Source: Thermoplasmatota archaeon
Lineage (GTDB): Bacteria > Pseudomonadota > Gammaproteobacteria > Burkholderiales > Thiobacillaceae
Reading direction: 5' to 3'
Length of the DNA stretch: 5,810 nucleotides
Assembly (NCBI GenBank): GCA_023475455.1
Contig: JAMCVR010000248.1
Location: 1-5,810, forward strand
The notes beneath the pieces were generated by a model, which saw nothing but the letters and a program-made list of their open reading frames with translations, was not told the origin of the DNA and did not search any database. Position 1 is the first letter of the stretch; each line of letters starts with the position of its first letter. This document shows positions 1-5,656 of this stretch, in pieces. A program made the translations under genes and the position numbers.

Positions 1-342
1 GGCCGAATTATCACGATCGGCAGCAACCTGGCCGAGCACGTGCCCATGCCGGGGGTAAGCCTCTACAGTCTCAGCAAAGCAGCACTGATCGGCTTCACCA
101 AGGGCATGGCGCGCGACCTGGGACCGCGCGGCATCACCGTCAACATCGTGCATCCTGGCTCGACCGACACGGACATGAATCCCGCCAACGGTGAATACGC
201 AGATGCGCAGCGCAACCTGATGGCCATTCCCCGCTTTGCCGAGCCGCGCGACATCGCCGGCCTCGTCGCCTGGCTTGCGAGCGAGGAAAGCCGCTTCATG
301 ACCGGCGCCGGTCTCACCATCGACGGCGGAACCAACGCATGA
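1..342 (+). CDS. SDR-family oxidoreductase, C-terminal part (5' end outside window)
   Basis: The reading frame is open from base 1 to the TGA at 340-342 and gives 113 residues of a classical short-chain dehydrogenase/reductase, a cytosolic NAD(P)(H)-dependent enzyme; the substrate cannot be told from this part. Visible signatures are the end of the beta-5 strand with the catalytic serine (ITIGSN), the catalytic Tyr-x-x-x-Lys as YSLSK at 64-78, the following helix GFTKGMARDLGPRGITVN, the PG motif after beta-6 (VHPGSTDTDMN) and the C-terminal TGAGLTIDGG that closes most FabG-like SDRs. The N-terminal Rossmann glycine motif lies upstream of the window. The stop overlaps an ATG in the form ATGA, which suggests it was once translationally coupled to a downstream gene. 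It could be a FabG-like reductase or a sugar/alcohol dehydrogenase; the SDR family itself is certain. Confidence 0.93.
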   Translation, partial: GRIITIGSNLAEHVPMPGVSLYSLSKAALIGFTKGMARDLGPRGITVNIVHPGSTDTDMNPANGEYADAQRNLMAIPRFAEPRDIAGLVAWLASEESRFMTGAGLTIDGGTNA

Positions 343-377
343 CCGTCGATTGGACGGAACGCGGATGCGGGCCGTAG
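339..377 (+). other. Truncated 12-codon reading frame overlapping the SDR stop (ATGA)
   Basis: An ATG at 339 overlaps the SDR stop codon as ATGA, the usual arrangement for translational coupling. It reads MTVDWTERGCGP and then hits TAG at 375-377. The 723-bp direct repeat begins at 356, inside this little frame. It may be the stub of the original coupled gene cut off by rearrangement, or chance. No function is proposed. Confidence 0.25.
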
Positions 378-1489
378 AGCCCGCGTCCTCCTTCACCCCA
401 GCCATTGGCTTGCTCGCCTTCACGATGTTCGTGATCGTCACGACGGAGTTCGTCGTCGTGGGCCTGCTGCCGGCGAGGGCGAAGGATCTCGACCTGTCGC
501 TCGCCGAAGCCGGCTGGTTCGTCACGTGGTTCGCGCTGGCTGCGGCGCTGCTCGGCCCGCCGCTGACGATGCTGGCTGGCCGGTGCGATCCGCGCCGTGT
601 CCTTATCACGGCGGCGATCGTTTTCGCCGCCGGCAATCTCGCGATCGCGTTGGCGTCACATTCTTCCATCGTCGTTGCCGTCCGCCTGTTGCAGGGTTGC
701 GCCTTGCCCGCCGTTGCCAGCGTCGCCGCCGTGGCGGCCGCCCGCCTGGCGGGCGCCGAGCGTGAAGGCTGGGCAATCTCGCGCGTCAATATCGGGGTGG
801 TCGCCGCCACGGTGCCGGGCGTTCCTGCCGGTGCGATGGCCGCAGGTGAGAGCCTGTCGAGTTTGCTCGGCCTCGTTGTCGGGTTGTGGGGCGCTGCGCA
901 CATGGCGGCATTCGTCATCACTCAAGTCCGCGTGATGAGGGCTGGACGTGAGGCGGCAGCCTTCGCCCTATCTTTGAATATCTCAGTCTGCAATCTCGGC
1001 ATCGGCCTGGGCGCGACGCTCGGTGGCCGAATCGTGGACCACCACGGCGTCGGGGCTGTTGGCTACGGGGGCGCCGCCTGGAACGCGGATGCGGGCCGTA
1101 GAGCCCGCGTCCTCCTTCACCCCAGCCATTGGCTTGCTCGCCTTCACGATGTTCGTGATCGTCACGACGGAGTTCGTCGTCGTGGGCCTGCTGCCGGCGA
1201 GGGCGAAGGATCTCGACCTGTCGCTCGCCGAAGCCGGCTGGTTCGTCACGTGGTTCGCGCTGGCTGCGGCGCTGCTCGGCCCGCCGCTGACGATGCTGGC
1301 TGGCCGGTGCGATCCGCGCCGTGTCCTTATCACGGCGGCGATCGTTTTCGCCGCCGGCAATCTCGCGATCGCGTTGGCGTCACATTCTTCCATCGTCGTT
1401 GCCGTCCGCCTGTTGCAGGGTTGCGCCTTGCCCGCCGTTGCCAGCGTCGCCGCCGTGGCGGCCGCCCGCCTGGCGGGCGCCGAGCGTGA
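350..1489 (+). pseudogene. MFS efflux transporter, first copy: internally deleted and frameshifted by tandem duplication
   Basis: From a TTG at 350 or, more plausibly, the ATG at 365, this encodes the start of an AraJ/YdhP-like 12-TM major facilitator (drug or sugar efflux type). It shows TM1 with the family-typical TTEFVVVGLLP, TM2, the loop-2-3 motif AGRCDPRRVL, TM3-TM4 with RLLQG and TM5 with the antiporter motif-C-like VPGVPAG. At about 842-881 the protein jumps directly to a TM10-TM12-like stretch (GLWGAAHMAAF, SLNISVCNLGIGLGATLGGRIVD), so about 120-130 residues of a usual 390-400 are missing. At 1079 it enters the second repeat copy in the wrong frame, because the 724-bp offset is not a multiple of 3. 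The Arg-rich tail from there to the stop at 1489 is out-of-frame nonsense. A functional transporter is very unlikely. SDR-MFS neighbours are common, so the ancestral gene was probably in the same transcript. Confidence 0.85.
356..1078 (+). repeat. Perfect 723-bp direct repeat, copy 1
   Basis: Base-by-base reading shows 356-1078 identical to 1080-1802 with no mismatch. The left edge is fixed by C355 versus T1079, and the right edge by T1079 versus G1803. The unit covers the whole surviving MFS core but no insertion-sequence ends, transposase or terminal inverted repeats. The complete identity implies a very recent event or an assembly error. Confidence 0.97.
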
Positions 1490-1802
1490 AGGCTGGGCAA
1501 TCTCGCGCGTCAATATCGGGGTGGTCGCCGCCACGGTGCCGGGCGTTCCTGCCGGTGCGATGGCCGCAGGTGAGAGCCTGTCGAGTTTGCTCGGCCTCGT
1601 TGTCGGGTTGTGGGGCGCTGCGCACATGGCGGCATTCGTCATCACTCAAGTCCGCGTGATGAGGGCTGGACGTGAGGCGGCAGCCTTCGCCCTATCTTTG
1701 AATATCTCAGTCTGCAATCTCGGCATCGGCCTGGGCGCGACGCTCGGTGGCCGAATCGTGGACCACCACGGCGTCGGGGCTGTTGGCTACGGGGGCGCCG
1801 CC
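1080..1802 (+). repeat. Perfect 723-bp direct repeat, copy 2
   Basis: This is the tandem partner of 356-1078, separated from it by a single T at 1079 that matches neither flank of the putative parental sequence. After 1802 the sequence continues into the native transporter C-terminus, so this copy carries the original right junction and the first copy the original left junction. Confidence 0.97.
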
Positions 1803-1874
1803 GCCGCGGCGGCCGCTCTCCTCATCGCCATCGCGATGACAGCGGCTCGATCCCGCGCTCCGGCTACGACGTGA
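1089..1874 (+). pseudogene. MFS efflux transporter, second copy: internally deleted, with native C-terminus
   Basis: Starting from ATG 1089, the position matching ATG 365 of the first copy, this reads 261 residues to TGA 1872-1874 and ends in the Ala-rich TM12 (AAALLIAIAM) and a basic tail. The frame stays open upstream to ATG 1023, but that extension is the first copy's tail read out of frame and is not native sequence. TM1-TM5 occupy about residues 12-160 and the TM10-TM12 region about 172-250. The missing TM6 to TM9/10 segment is absent at the same point as in the first copy, around residues 161-172 (1569-1605). Expression would need a promoter or ribosome binding site inside the first copy; none is obvious. 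Removing the duplication would restore one frame running 350-1078 then 1803-1874, still lacking the middle of the transporter. Confidence 0.82.
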
Positions 1875-1892
1875 GCGAGAGGTTCGCTCATG
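1870..1892 (+). repeat. Small perfect stem-loop over the MFS stop codon
   Basis: TGAGCGA (1872-1878), a 5-nt loop GAGGT, then TCGCTCA (1884-1890) form a 7-bp perfect stem. It extends to 9 bp with a G-T and a C-G pair outside it. The stop codon lies in the left arm. No T-run follows (TGGTGCCTGC), so it is not a canonical intrinsic terminator. It could protect the 3' end or weakly terminate between the convergent genes. Confidence 0.45.
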
Positions 1893-1907
1893 GTGCCTGC
1901 AACCTAA

Positions 1908-1961
1908 CATGAGAGTGAATGCGTCATCAACCTAGTTGCCGGACCTTCAGGCTCAGGAAAG
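1908..1961 (+). other. Orphan Walker A-like coding fragment (possible gene remnant)
   Basis: In the frame opened after a TAA at 1905-1907, this stretch reads HESECVINLVAGPSGSGK. That looks like a beta-strand followed by a P-loop, G-P-S-G-S-G-K at 1941-1961, as at the N-terminus of many NTPases and kinases. The next residue is Lys rather than the required Ser/Thr. No start codon lies in the frame, and it soon runs antisense into folA and stops. It may be a leftover of a deleted ATPase gene or chance. The rest of the 113-bp gap 1875-1987 shows no recognisable gene. Confidence 0.25.
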
Positions 1962-1987
1962 AAATTGGGTCAGTTCAGACACGATAT

Positions 1988-2482
1988 TCAGCCCCGCTCG
2001 TACACCGCAAAATCAAACCCCAGCGCATCGCCCTTCCCGCCGGTGTGCGGCTCGCGCGAGACTTCCCTGAACGCGCTCTTGTCGTAGTCGGGGAACCAGG
2101 CGTCGCCTTCGGCTTCGATGTCGACTTCGGTCAGGTACAGGCGGTCGGCGAGCGGGATGGCCTGGGCGTAGAGTTCGGCGCCGCCGATGAAGAAGAGCTC
2201 GTCGGCATCCTGGCACAGGGCGATGGCGGCGGGGATGGAATCGGCAACGAGACAGCCGTCCGGCTTATACGTCGCGTTGCGGGTGATGACCACGTTGGTG
2301 CGCCCCGGCAGAGGGCGGCCGAGCGACTCGAAGGTCTTGCGGCCCATGAGGACGGGGTGGTTGAGGGTGAGCGCCTTGAAATGGGCGAGGTCTTCCGGCA
2401 GGCGCCAAGGCAGGCGGTTTTCGATGCCGATGACGCGGTTTTTGGCGAGCGCGGCAATGACGCTGATGCGGGGTTGAGTCAT
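1988..2482 (-). CDS. folA: Dihydrofolate reductase
   Basis: FolA reduces 7,8-dihydrofolate to tetrahydrofolate with NADPH in the cytosol; it regenerates the cofactor consumed by the ThyA encoded just upstream, and it is the target of trimethoprim in this family. The product is 164 residues, close to the 159 of the E. coli enzyme. It has N-terminal ISVIAALAKNRVIG, substrate-loop LPWRLPEDLAHF with the catalytic acid at Asp31, the NADPH-binding MGRKTFESLGRPLPGR at about 46-61 and IGGAELY at 99-105, and a C-terminal FPDYD. I chose the ATG at 2482 (MTQPRIS) over upstream GTG codons at 2497-2500 because GAGAGG lies 7 nt before it, and an earlier start would put that site inside the gene. It is last in the minus-strand operon, 97 nt after thyA, and converges on the MFS remnant. 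All catalytic features look intact. Confidence 0.97.
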   Translation of the reverse strand: MTQPRISVIAALAKNRVIGIENRLPWRLPEDLAHFKALTLNHPVLMGRKTFESLGRPLPGRTNVVITRNATYKPDGCLVADSIPAAIALCQDADELFFIGGAELYAQAIPLADRLYLTEVDIEAEGDAWFPDYDKSAFREVSREPHTGGKGDALGFDFAVYERG

Positions 2483-2489
2483 AAATAAA

Positions 2490-2495
2490 CCTCTC
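2490..2495 (-). promoter_or_regulatory. folA ribosome binding site
   Basis: On the minus strand GAGAGG lies 7 nt upstream of the folA ATG (2482) and fixes the start. It directly abuts the inverted repeat arm beginning at 2496, so folding of that hairpin in the thyA-folA transcript could affect ribosome access. Confidence 0.7.
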
Positions 2496-2567
2496 ACCAC
2501 AGAGGCACAGAGACAAGGAGAAAAGCATCTGCCGTCGTCTTTCTCTGTGCCTCTGTGCCTCTGTGGT
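2496..2567. repeat. CACAGAG-type imperfect inverted repeat between thyA and folA
   Basis: The left arm 2496-2523 and right arm 2540-2567 are each 28 nt and match as reverse complements at 25 of 28 positions, with a perfect outer 17 bp (ACCACAGAGGCACAGAG against its complement). They enclose a 16-nt loop at 2524-2539. The right arm also contains a short tandem CTCTGTGC repeat. Runs of CCACAGAGGCACAGAG are, from memory, dispersed palindromic elements in many environmental proteobacteria. It fills most of the 97-nt thyA-folA gap. In the mRNA it would form a long hairpin; no T-run follows it on the minus strand, so it probably does not act as a full terminator. Confidence 0.85.
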
Positions 2568-2579
2568 TAATGGTTTGAC

Positions 2580-3374
2580 TCATACCGCCACCGGGGCCTT
2601 GATCGCCGGGTGCGGATCGTAGCCTTCCAGGGTGAAGTCCTCGAAGCGGAACGCGAAGATGTCCTTCACGTCCGGGTTCAGCGTCATGGTCGGCAGCCGG
2701 CGCGGCTCGCGGCTCAGTTGTTCACGCGTCTGGTCGAGGTGGTTGAGGTAGAGGTGGGCGTCGCCCAGGGTGTGGACGAAGTCGCCCGGCTTCAGGCCGG
2801 TGACCTGCGCCATCATCAGCGTCAGCAGCGCGTAGGACGCGATGTTGAACGGCACGCCGAGGAAGATGTCGGCACTGCGCTGGTACAGCTGGCACGAGAG
2901 CTTGCCGTCGGCGACGTAGAACTGGAAGAAAGCGTGGCACGGCGCCAGCGCCATCTTGTCCAGGTCCGCCACGTTCCAGGCCGAGACGATGATGCGGCGC
3001 GAATCGGGGTTGGTCTTGAGCGTTTTGACCACTTCGCTGATCTGGTCGATGGTGCCGCCGTCGGGCCTGGGCCAGCTGCGCCACTGGTGGCCGTACACCG
3101 GGCCGAGGTTGCCGTTCGCGTCCGCCCATTCGTCCCAGATCGAGACGCCGTTTTCCTTCAGGTACCTGATGTTGGTGTCGCCCTGCAGGAACCACAGCAG
3201 TTCGTGGATGATGGAACGCAGGTGGCATTTCTTGGTGGTGACGAGCGGGAAGCCTTCGGCGAGGTCGTAGCGCATCTGCCAGCCGAACACGGACAGGGTG
3301 CCGGTGCCGGTGCGGTCGTCTTTTCGGGTGCCGTGCTCGAGCACGTGGCGCATCAGGTCGAGATAGGGTTTCAT
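2580..3374 (-). CDS. thyA: Thymidylate synthase
   Basis: ThyA methylates dUMP to dTMP using 5,10-methylene-tetrahydrofolate as both carbon donor and reductant, releasing dihydrofolate for FolA. The product is 264 residues, the same length as E. coli ThyA, and collinear with it. Visible landmarks are Arg21 in [28 protein letters not shown] at 53-68, the catalytic Cys146 in [13 protein letters not shown], Arg166 and Asp169 in [17 protein letters not shown] with Asn177, His207 and Tyr209 in DAHLYLNH, and the C-terminal IKAPVAV that closes over the active site. The ATG at 3374 lies 12 nt after the stop of the upstream lipoprotein gene. No convincing Shine-Dalgarno sequence is seen there, so coupling to the upstream gene is plausible. 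All catalytic residues appear present. Confidence 0.99.
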   Translation of the reverse strand: MKPYLDLMRHVLEHGTRKDDRTGTGTLSVFGWQMRYDLAEGFPLVTTKKCHLRSIIHELLWFLQGDTNIRYLKENGVSIWDEWADANGNLGPVYGHQWRSWPRPDGGTIDQISEVVKTLKTNPDSRRIIVSAWNVADLDKMALAPCHAFFQFYVADGKLSCQLYQRSADIFLGVPFNIASYALLTLMMAQVTGLKPGDFVHTLGDAHLYLNHLDQTREQLSREPRRLPTMTLNPDVKDIFAFRFEDFTLEGYDPHPAIKAPVAV

Positions 3375-3386
3375 GGTGAAGTGGAC

Positions 3387-4262
3387 TCAGGGTTTTGCGG
3401 GTGCGGCCTGGACCGCCTGATTATCGTTCGATGCGGTCGTTTCGTTCAGCGCGCCATCGAAAAATCCCGCCAGCCGGGTGGCGGGCGCCTGGCCGTAGAG
3501 ATTCCAGAACGCGATCTCGAAGTCGGCATTGTCCTGCACGGCGAGCGCCAGCTCACGAAAACGCGCTTCGTCCTGCGCACGCAGCCAGCCGACCAGCAGC
3601 ATGGACTGGCGGTAGAACTCATGGATGCTGAGCCCGGACGCGCCCGCGCGATGACGCTTGTCGGGAGTGTCGCGCGCGCCGAGGTTGACCCGCCGCCCGG
3701 CGCGGGCCGCAGCAAACGCCTGCGCATCGCTTGCGTATTCGGCGCCGCCGCCGTCGGCGGTGAGCGAAGCCCAACCTTCGTGGAACCACACCGGCAGGGT
3801 GCTGTGATAGTGGCCGATGCGCTGGCCCAGGTGCAGGTGCGCGAGCTCGTGCGTCAAGAGCGCGGGCAGGCGGTGCTTTTCGCGGCCGTCGAGATTGGGC
3901 GACAGGATGAGGCGGTTGTCGGGCACCACGGCGGCCGAGAGTTTCGGCGTCGCCACATAGCGCTTGAAGCAGTTCGCGCTGCCGCACACTTGCACGCGCG
4001 GCGGGCTGACGAAAGGCAGGTAATGCGCCGTCTCGACTGCGGCGATGGCCTGCGGCAGCGCCCGGGCGACACGCTCGCCATACCCCTCGAAACCGGGCTC
4101 GACCTGGATGCGCGAATCGACCGGATGGGGGACAAAGTTTTCAAGCGGAAGCAGCGCCCGGGGATGGCTGGCCGTCAGCGCACAGCCGGCGAGCAGCATG
4201 CACACAGCGGCCAGAAACAAGCCTGCAAGCGACCCTCTTGTATTGGAATTCGGGCAGTTCAT
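3387..4262 (-). CDS. Predicted lipoprotein zinc metallopeptidase (HExxH, gluzincin/peptidase-MA-like)
   Basis: The product is 291 residues. The N-terminus is a lipoprotein signal: hydrophobic LAGLFLAAVCMLLAG with lipobox LAGC and lipidated Cys27, so it should be anchored in a membrane facing the periplasm. The core has HELAH at 138-142, with His138 and His142 as zinc ligands and Glu139 as general base. WFHEGWA follows at 159-165, and Glu162, 20 residues after the second His, fits a gluzincin third ligand. A downstream YRQSMLLVGWL segment (217-227) resembles the helix after the active site in peptidase-MA-like proteins. Two extra cysteines (93, 98) could form a disulfide. The substrate is unknown. 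The start at 4262 is the only reasonable one: an in-frame TAG lies six codons upstream and later ATGs would destroy the signal. No Shine-Dalgarno is visible. The gene leads the operon with thyA and folA. Confidence 0.8.
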   Translation of the reverse strand: MNCPNSNTRGSLAGLFLAAVCMLLAGCALTASHPRALLPLENFVPHPVDSRIQVEPGFEGYGERVARALPQAIAAVETAHYLPFVSPPRVQVCGSANCFKRYVATPKLSAAVVPDNRLILSPNLDGREKHRLPALLTHELAHLHLGQRIGHYHSTLPVWFHEGWASLTADGGGAEYASDAQAFAAARAGRRVNLGARDTPDKRHRAGASGLSIHEFYRQSMLLVGWLRAQDEARFRELALAVQDNADFEIAFWNLYGQAPATRLAGFFDGALNETTASNDNQAVQAAPAKP

Positions 4263-4274
4263 TTTCCGGAAAAT
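4261..4274. promoter_or_regulatory. Perfect 14-bp palindrome at the metallopeptidase start codon
   Basis: ATTTTCCGGAAAAT is its own reverse complement and overlaps the ATG at 4260-4262. Its position in the 94-bp spacer between two divergent genes would suit an operator controlling the minus-strand operon, or it may be chance. No matching half-site is seen elsewhere in the window. Confidence 0.3.
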
Positions 4275-4276
4275 CG

Positions 4277-4316
4277 TCTATATTTGACGTGGGCTTGCCA
4301 CCCATGCACGTTTTAT
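4277..4316. promoter_or_regulatory. Divergent promoter region, weak candidate elements
   Basis: The spacer 4263-4356 must drive the plus-strand cytochrome and probably the minus-strand operon. On the plus strand TTGACG (4284-4289) is a good -35 match, but the nearest AT-rich hexamer TTTTAT (4311-4316) is 21 bp away, too far for a standard sigma-70 promoter. On the minus strand TATAGA (4282 down to 4277) could be a -10 but lacks a good -35. A short GTGG-GCTTG-CCAC inverted repeat lies at 4290-4302. Specific assignments are tentative. Confidence 0.25.
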
Positions 4317-4341
4317 CCGCAATCGCATTTAATCGCCACCC

Positions 4342-4347
4342 AGGAGG
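4342..4347 (+). promoter_or_regulatory. Strong ribosome binding site for the Sox cytochrome
   Basis: AGGAGG, a full-consensus Shine-Dalgarno, lies 9 nt before ATG 4357 and supports that start over the later ATGs at codons 23, 27 and 44. It contrasts with the weak sites of the divergent operon. Confidence 0.85.
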
Positions 4348-4356
4348 AAGTTCAAG

Positions 4357-5640
4357 ATGGAGAATCCAGCCTTCCTGCCCGCCAGGGCAGCGCGCCTTTC
4401 ATTATCCACCCTGCTTGGCACGATGGCGTTTGCGATGTTTCCGCTCGACAGCGATGCCAGATCGAAGAAGGCAGCGCCGGCACCGATGGAACTGGAGCAA
4501 CCGGCATCCGCCACGCCCTGGTCACGCTACAACGGCTGGCCTGCCACCGACTGGAAAGACTACAACACACTGGCCAAAACCGCATCGCCCGACTATGCGC
4601 CGCCGCCGAAACTGGATGGCCCGATTGCCGGCGACCCCAAAAACGGCGAGAAACTGGCTTTCGACCGGGGGCGTGGCGGCAGTTGCGTGGCGTGCCACGT
4701 CATGGGCAAGACCACCCCCGCGCTGCCCGGCAACATCGGCCCCGACTTGTCCACCGTCGGCACCTGGGGGCGGTCTGACGAATGGCTGTTCAATTATGTG
4801 TACGATCCGCGCAGCGTCAACCCGAATTCCATGATGCCGCCCTGGGGAGCCCACAAGCTCTTCAGCGTGCAAGAGATCCGGGACATCGTGGCGTTCCTGA
4901 AAACCCTCAGGGAACCCCACGTTTTCAAGGATGACCTGGACAACCCCGCCACCCGCCCGGTTCCGGTCGAAACCCGCGACAACCTGGATCCCTTTGTCAA
5001 CGAGGGCATGGCTGCGGTAGAACGCGCCAAAGTGATTTATTCGCGTGCCGGTGCCAACGGCAAATCCTGCGCTTCGTGCCATGCCACGCCGGAAAAGCGC
5101 TTCAGTACCTGGGCCGCCAGCATGCCCCGATACGAAGCGCGTTTGAAGAAAGTCATCGGCGTCGAGGAGTTCATCACGCGCCACGCGCGCAGCACAACGG
5201 GGGATAACCTGTTGATGCAAAGCGCGGACAATATCGACCTGTCCATTTATCTGCGATACCTCGCCAACGGCACGCCGATCAAAGTCGACACCACGTCGAA
5301 AGACTCGGTCGCAGCGATCAAGCGCGGCAACGCCTTGATGGCGCGAAAAATCGGGCAACTCAACTTCGCCTGCATGGACTGCCACAGCCCGGACAAGGGC
5401 GCAAACAAGTGGATCCGCGGCCAGTGGCTGACCGAATCCAGGGGACAGATTGCCCACTTCCCCACTTTTCGCACCAGTCGCAGCGAAATCTGGGATTTGC
5501 GCAAACGTTTCCAGTGGTGCAATGTCGCCATCCGGGCCAACGAGCTGCCGCCTGACGCAGCTGAATACGGCGACCTGGAGCTCGCCCTGGCAGTCATCAA
5601 TCAGGGACAGAAAGTGAACGCACCGGGCATCCGCCACTGA
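4357..5640 (+). CDS. SoxX-SoxA fusion: secreted triheme c-type cytochrome of thiosulfate oxidation
   Basis: In the Sox system, periplasmic SoxXA oxidatively joins thiosulfate to the carrier SoxYZ and passes electrons to a cytochrome. Here both subunits appear in one 427-residue chain. Residues 1-35 form a Sec signal (RAARLSLSTLLGTMAFAMF). Residues about 90-186 are SoxX-like: GDPKNGEKLAFDRGRGG, heme site CVACH 110-114, GPDLSTVG, distal-Met candidate in NSMMPPWG (159/160) and EIRDIVAFLKTL. Residues about 208-427 are SoxA-like: heme sites CASCH 238-242 and CMDCH 339-343, GQLNFACMDCH, the conserved active-site cysteine Cys388 in RFQWCNVAIRA, and the typical ending APGIRH. At the usual heme-ligand cysteine (RIN-x-C in SoxA) the sequence has ITRH with His276. 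No soxYZ, soxB or soxCD is in the window, and a terminator follows directly, so it is transcribed alone. The SoxXA-like assignment is firm; activity on thiosulfate is inferred. Confidence 0.88.
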   Translation: MENPAFLPARAARLSLSTLLGTMAFAMFPLDSDARSKKAAPAPMELEQPASATPWSRYNGWPATDWKDYNTLAKTASPDYAPPPKLDGPIAGDPKNGEKLAFDRGRGGSCVACHVMGKTTPALPGNIGPDLSTVGTWGRSDEWLFNYVYDPRSVNPNSMMPPWGAHKLFSVQEIRDIVAFLKTLREPHVFKDDLDNPATRPVPVETRDNLDPFVNEGMAAVERAKVIYSRAGANGKSCASCHATPEKRFSTWAASMPRYEARLKKVIGVEEFITRHARSTTGDNLLMQSADNIDLSIYLRYLANGTPIKVDTTSKDSVAAIKRGNALMARKIGQLNFACMDCHSPDKGANKWIRGQWLTESRGQIAHFPTFRTSRSEIWDLRKRFQWCNVAIRANELPPDAAEYGDLELALAVINQGQKVNAPGIRH

Positions 5641-5656
5641 GCGGGTTGGCGGCACG

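Noticed and set aside
1079..1489. C-terminal extension of the first MFS copy as a new fusion domain
   Set aside because: It is the second copy's DNA read one frame off, giving an Arg-rich, non-membrane tail identical to an out-of-frame translation of the first copy.
983..1645. Open frame of 220 codons on the minus strand across the repeat joint
   Set aside because: It exists only because the duplication joins two shadow frames, and its composition is Ala/Thr/Arg-rich with no motif.
356..1802. Insertion sequence or composite transposon explaining the direct repeats
   Set aside because: The repeats contain only MFS coding sequence. There are no terminal inverted repeats, transposase or target-site duplication.
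4290..4310. Sigma-54 type -24/-12 promoter before the cytochrome
   Set aside because: The GG and GC dinucleotides do not fall at the required 10-nt spacing.
2610..4778. Open frame of 722 codons on the plus strand across thyA, the lipoprotein gene and the start of the cytochrome
   Set aside because: It lies antisense to thyA and to a lipoprotein gene with clear motifs, and runs into the cytochrome in the wrong frame. Its product is low-complexity Val/Gly/Arg-rich, as expected for a GC-rich shadow frame.
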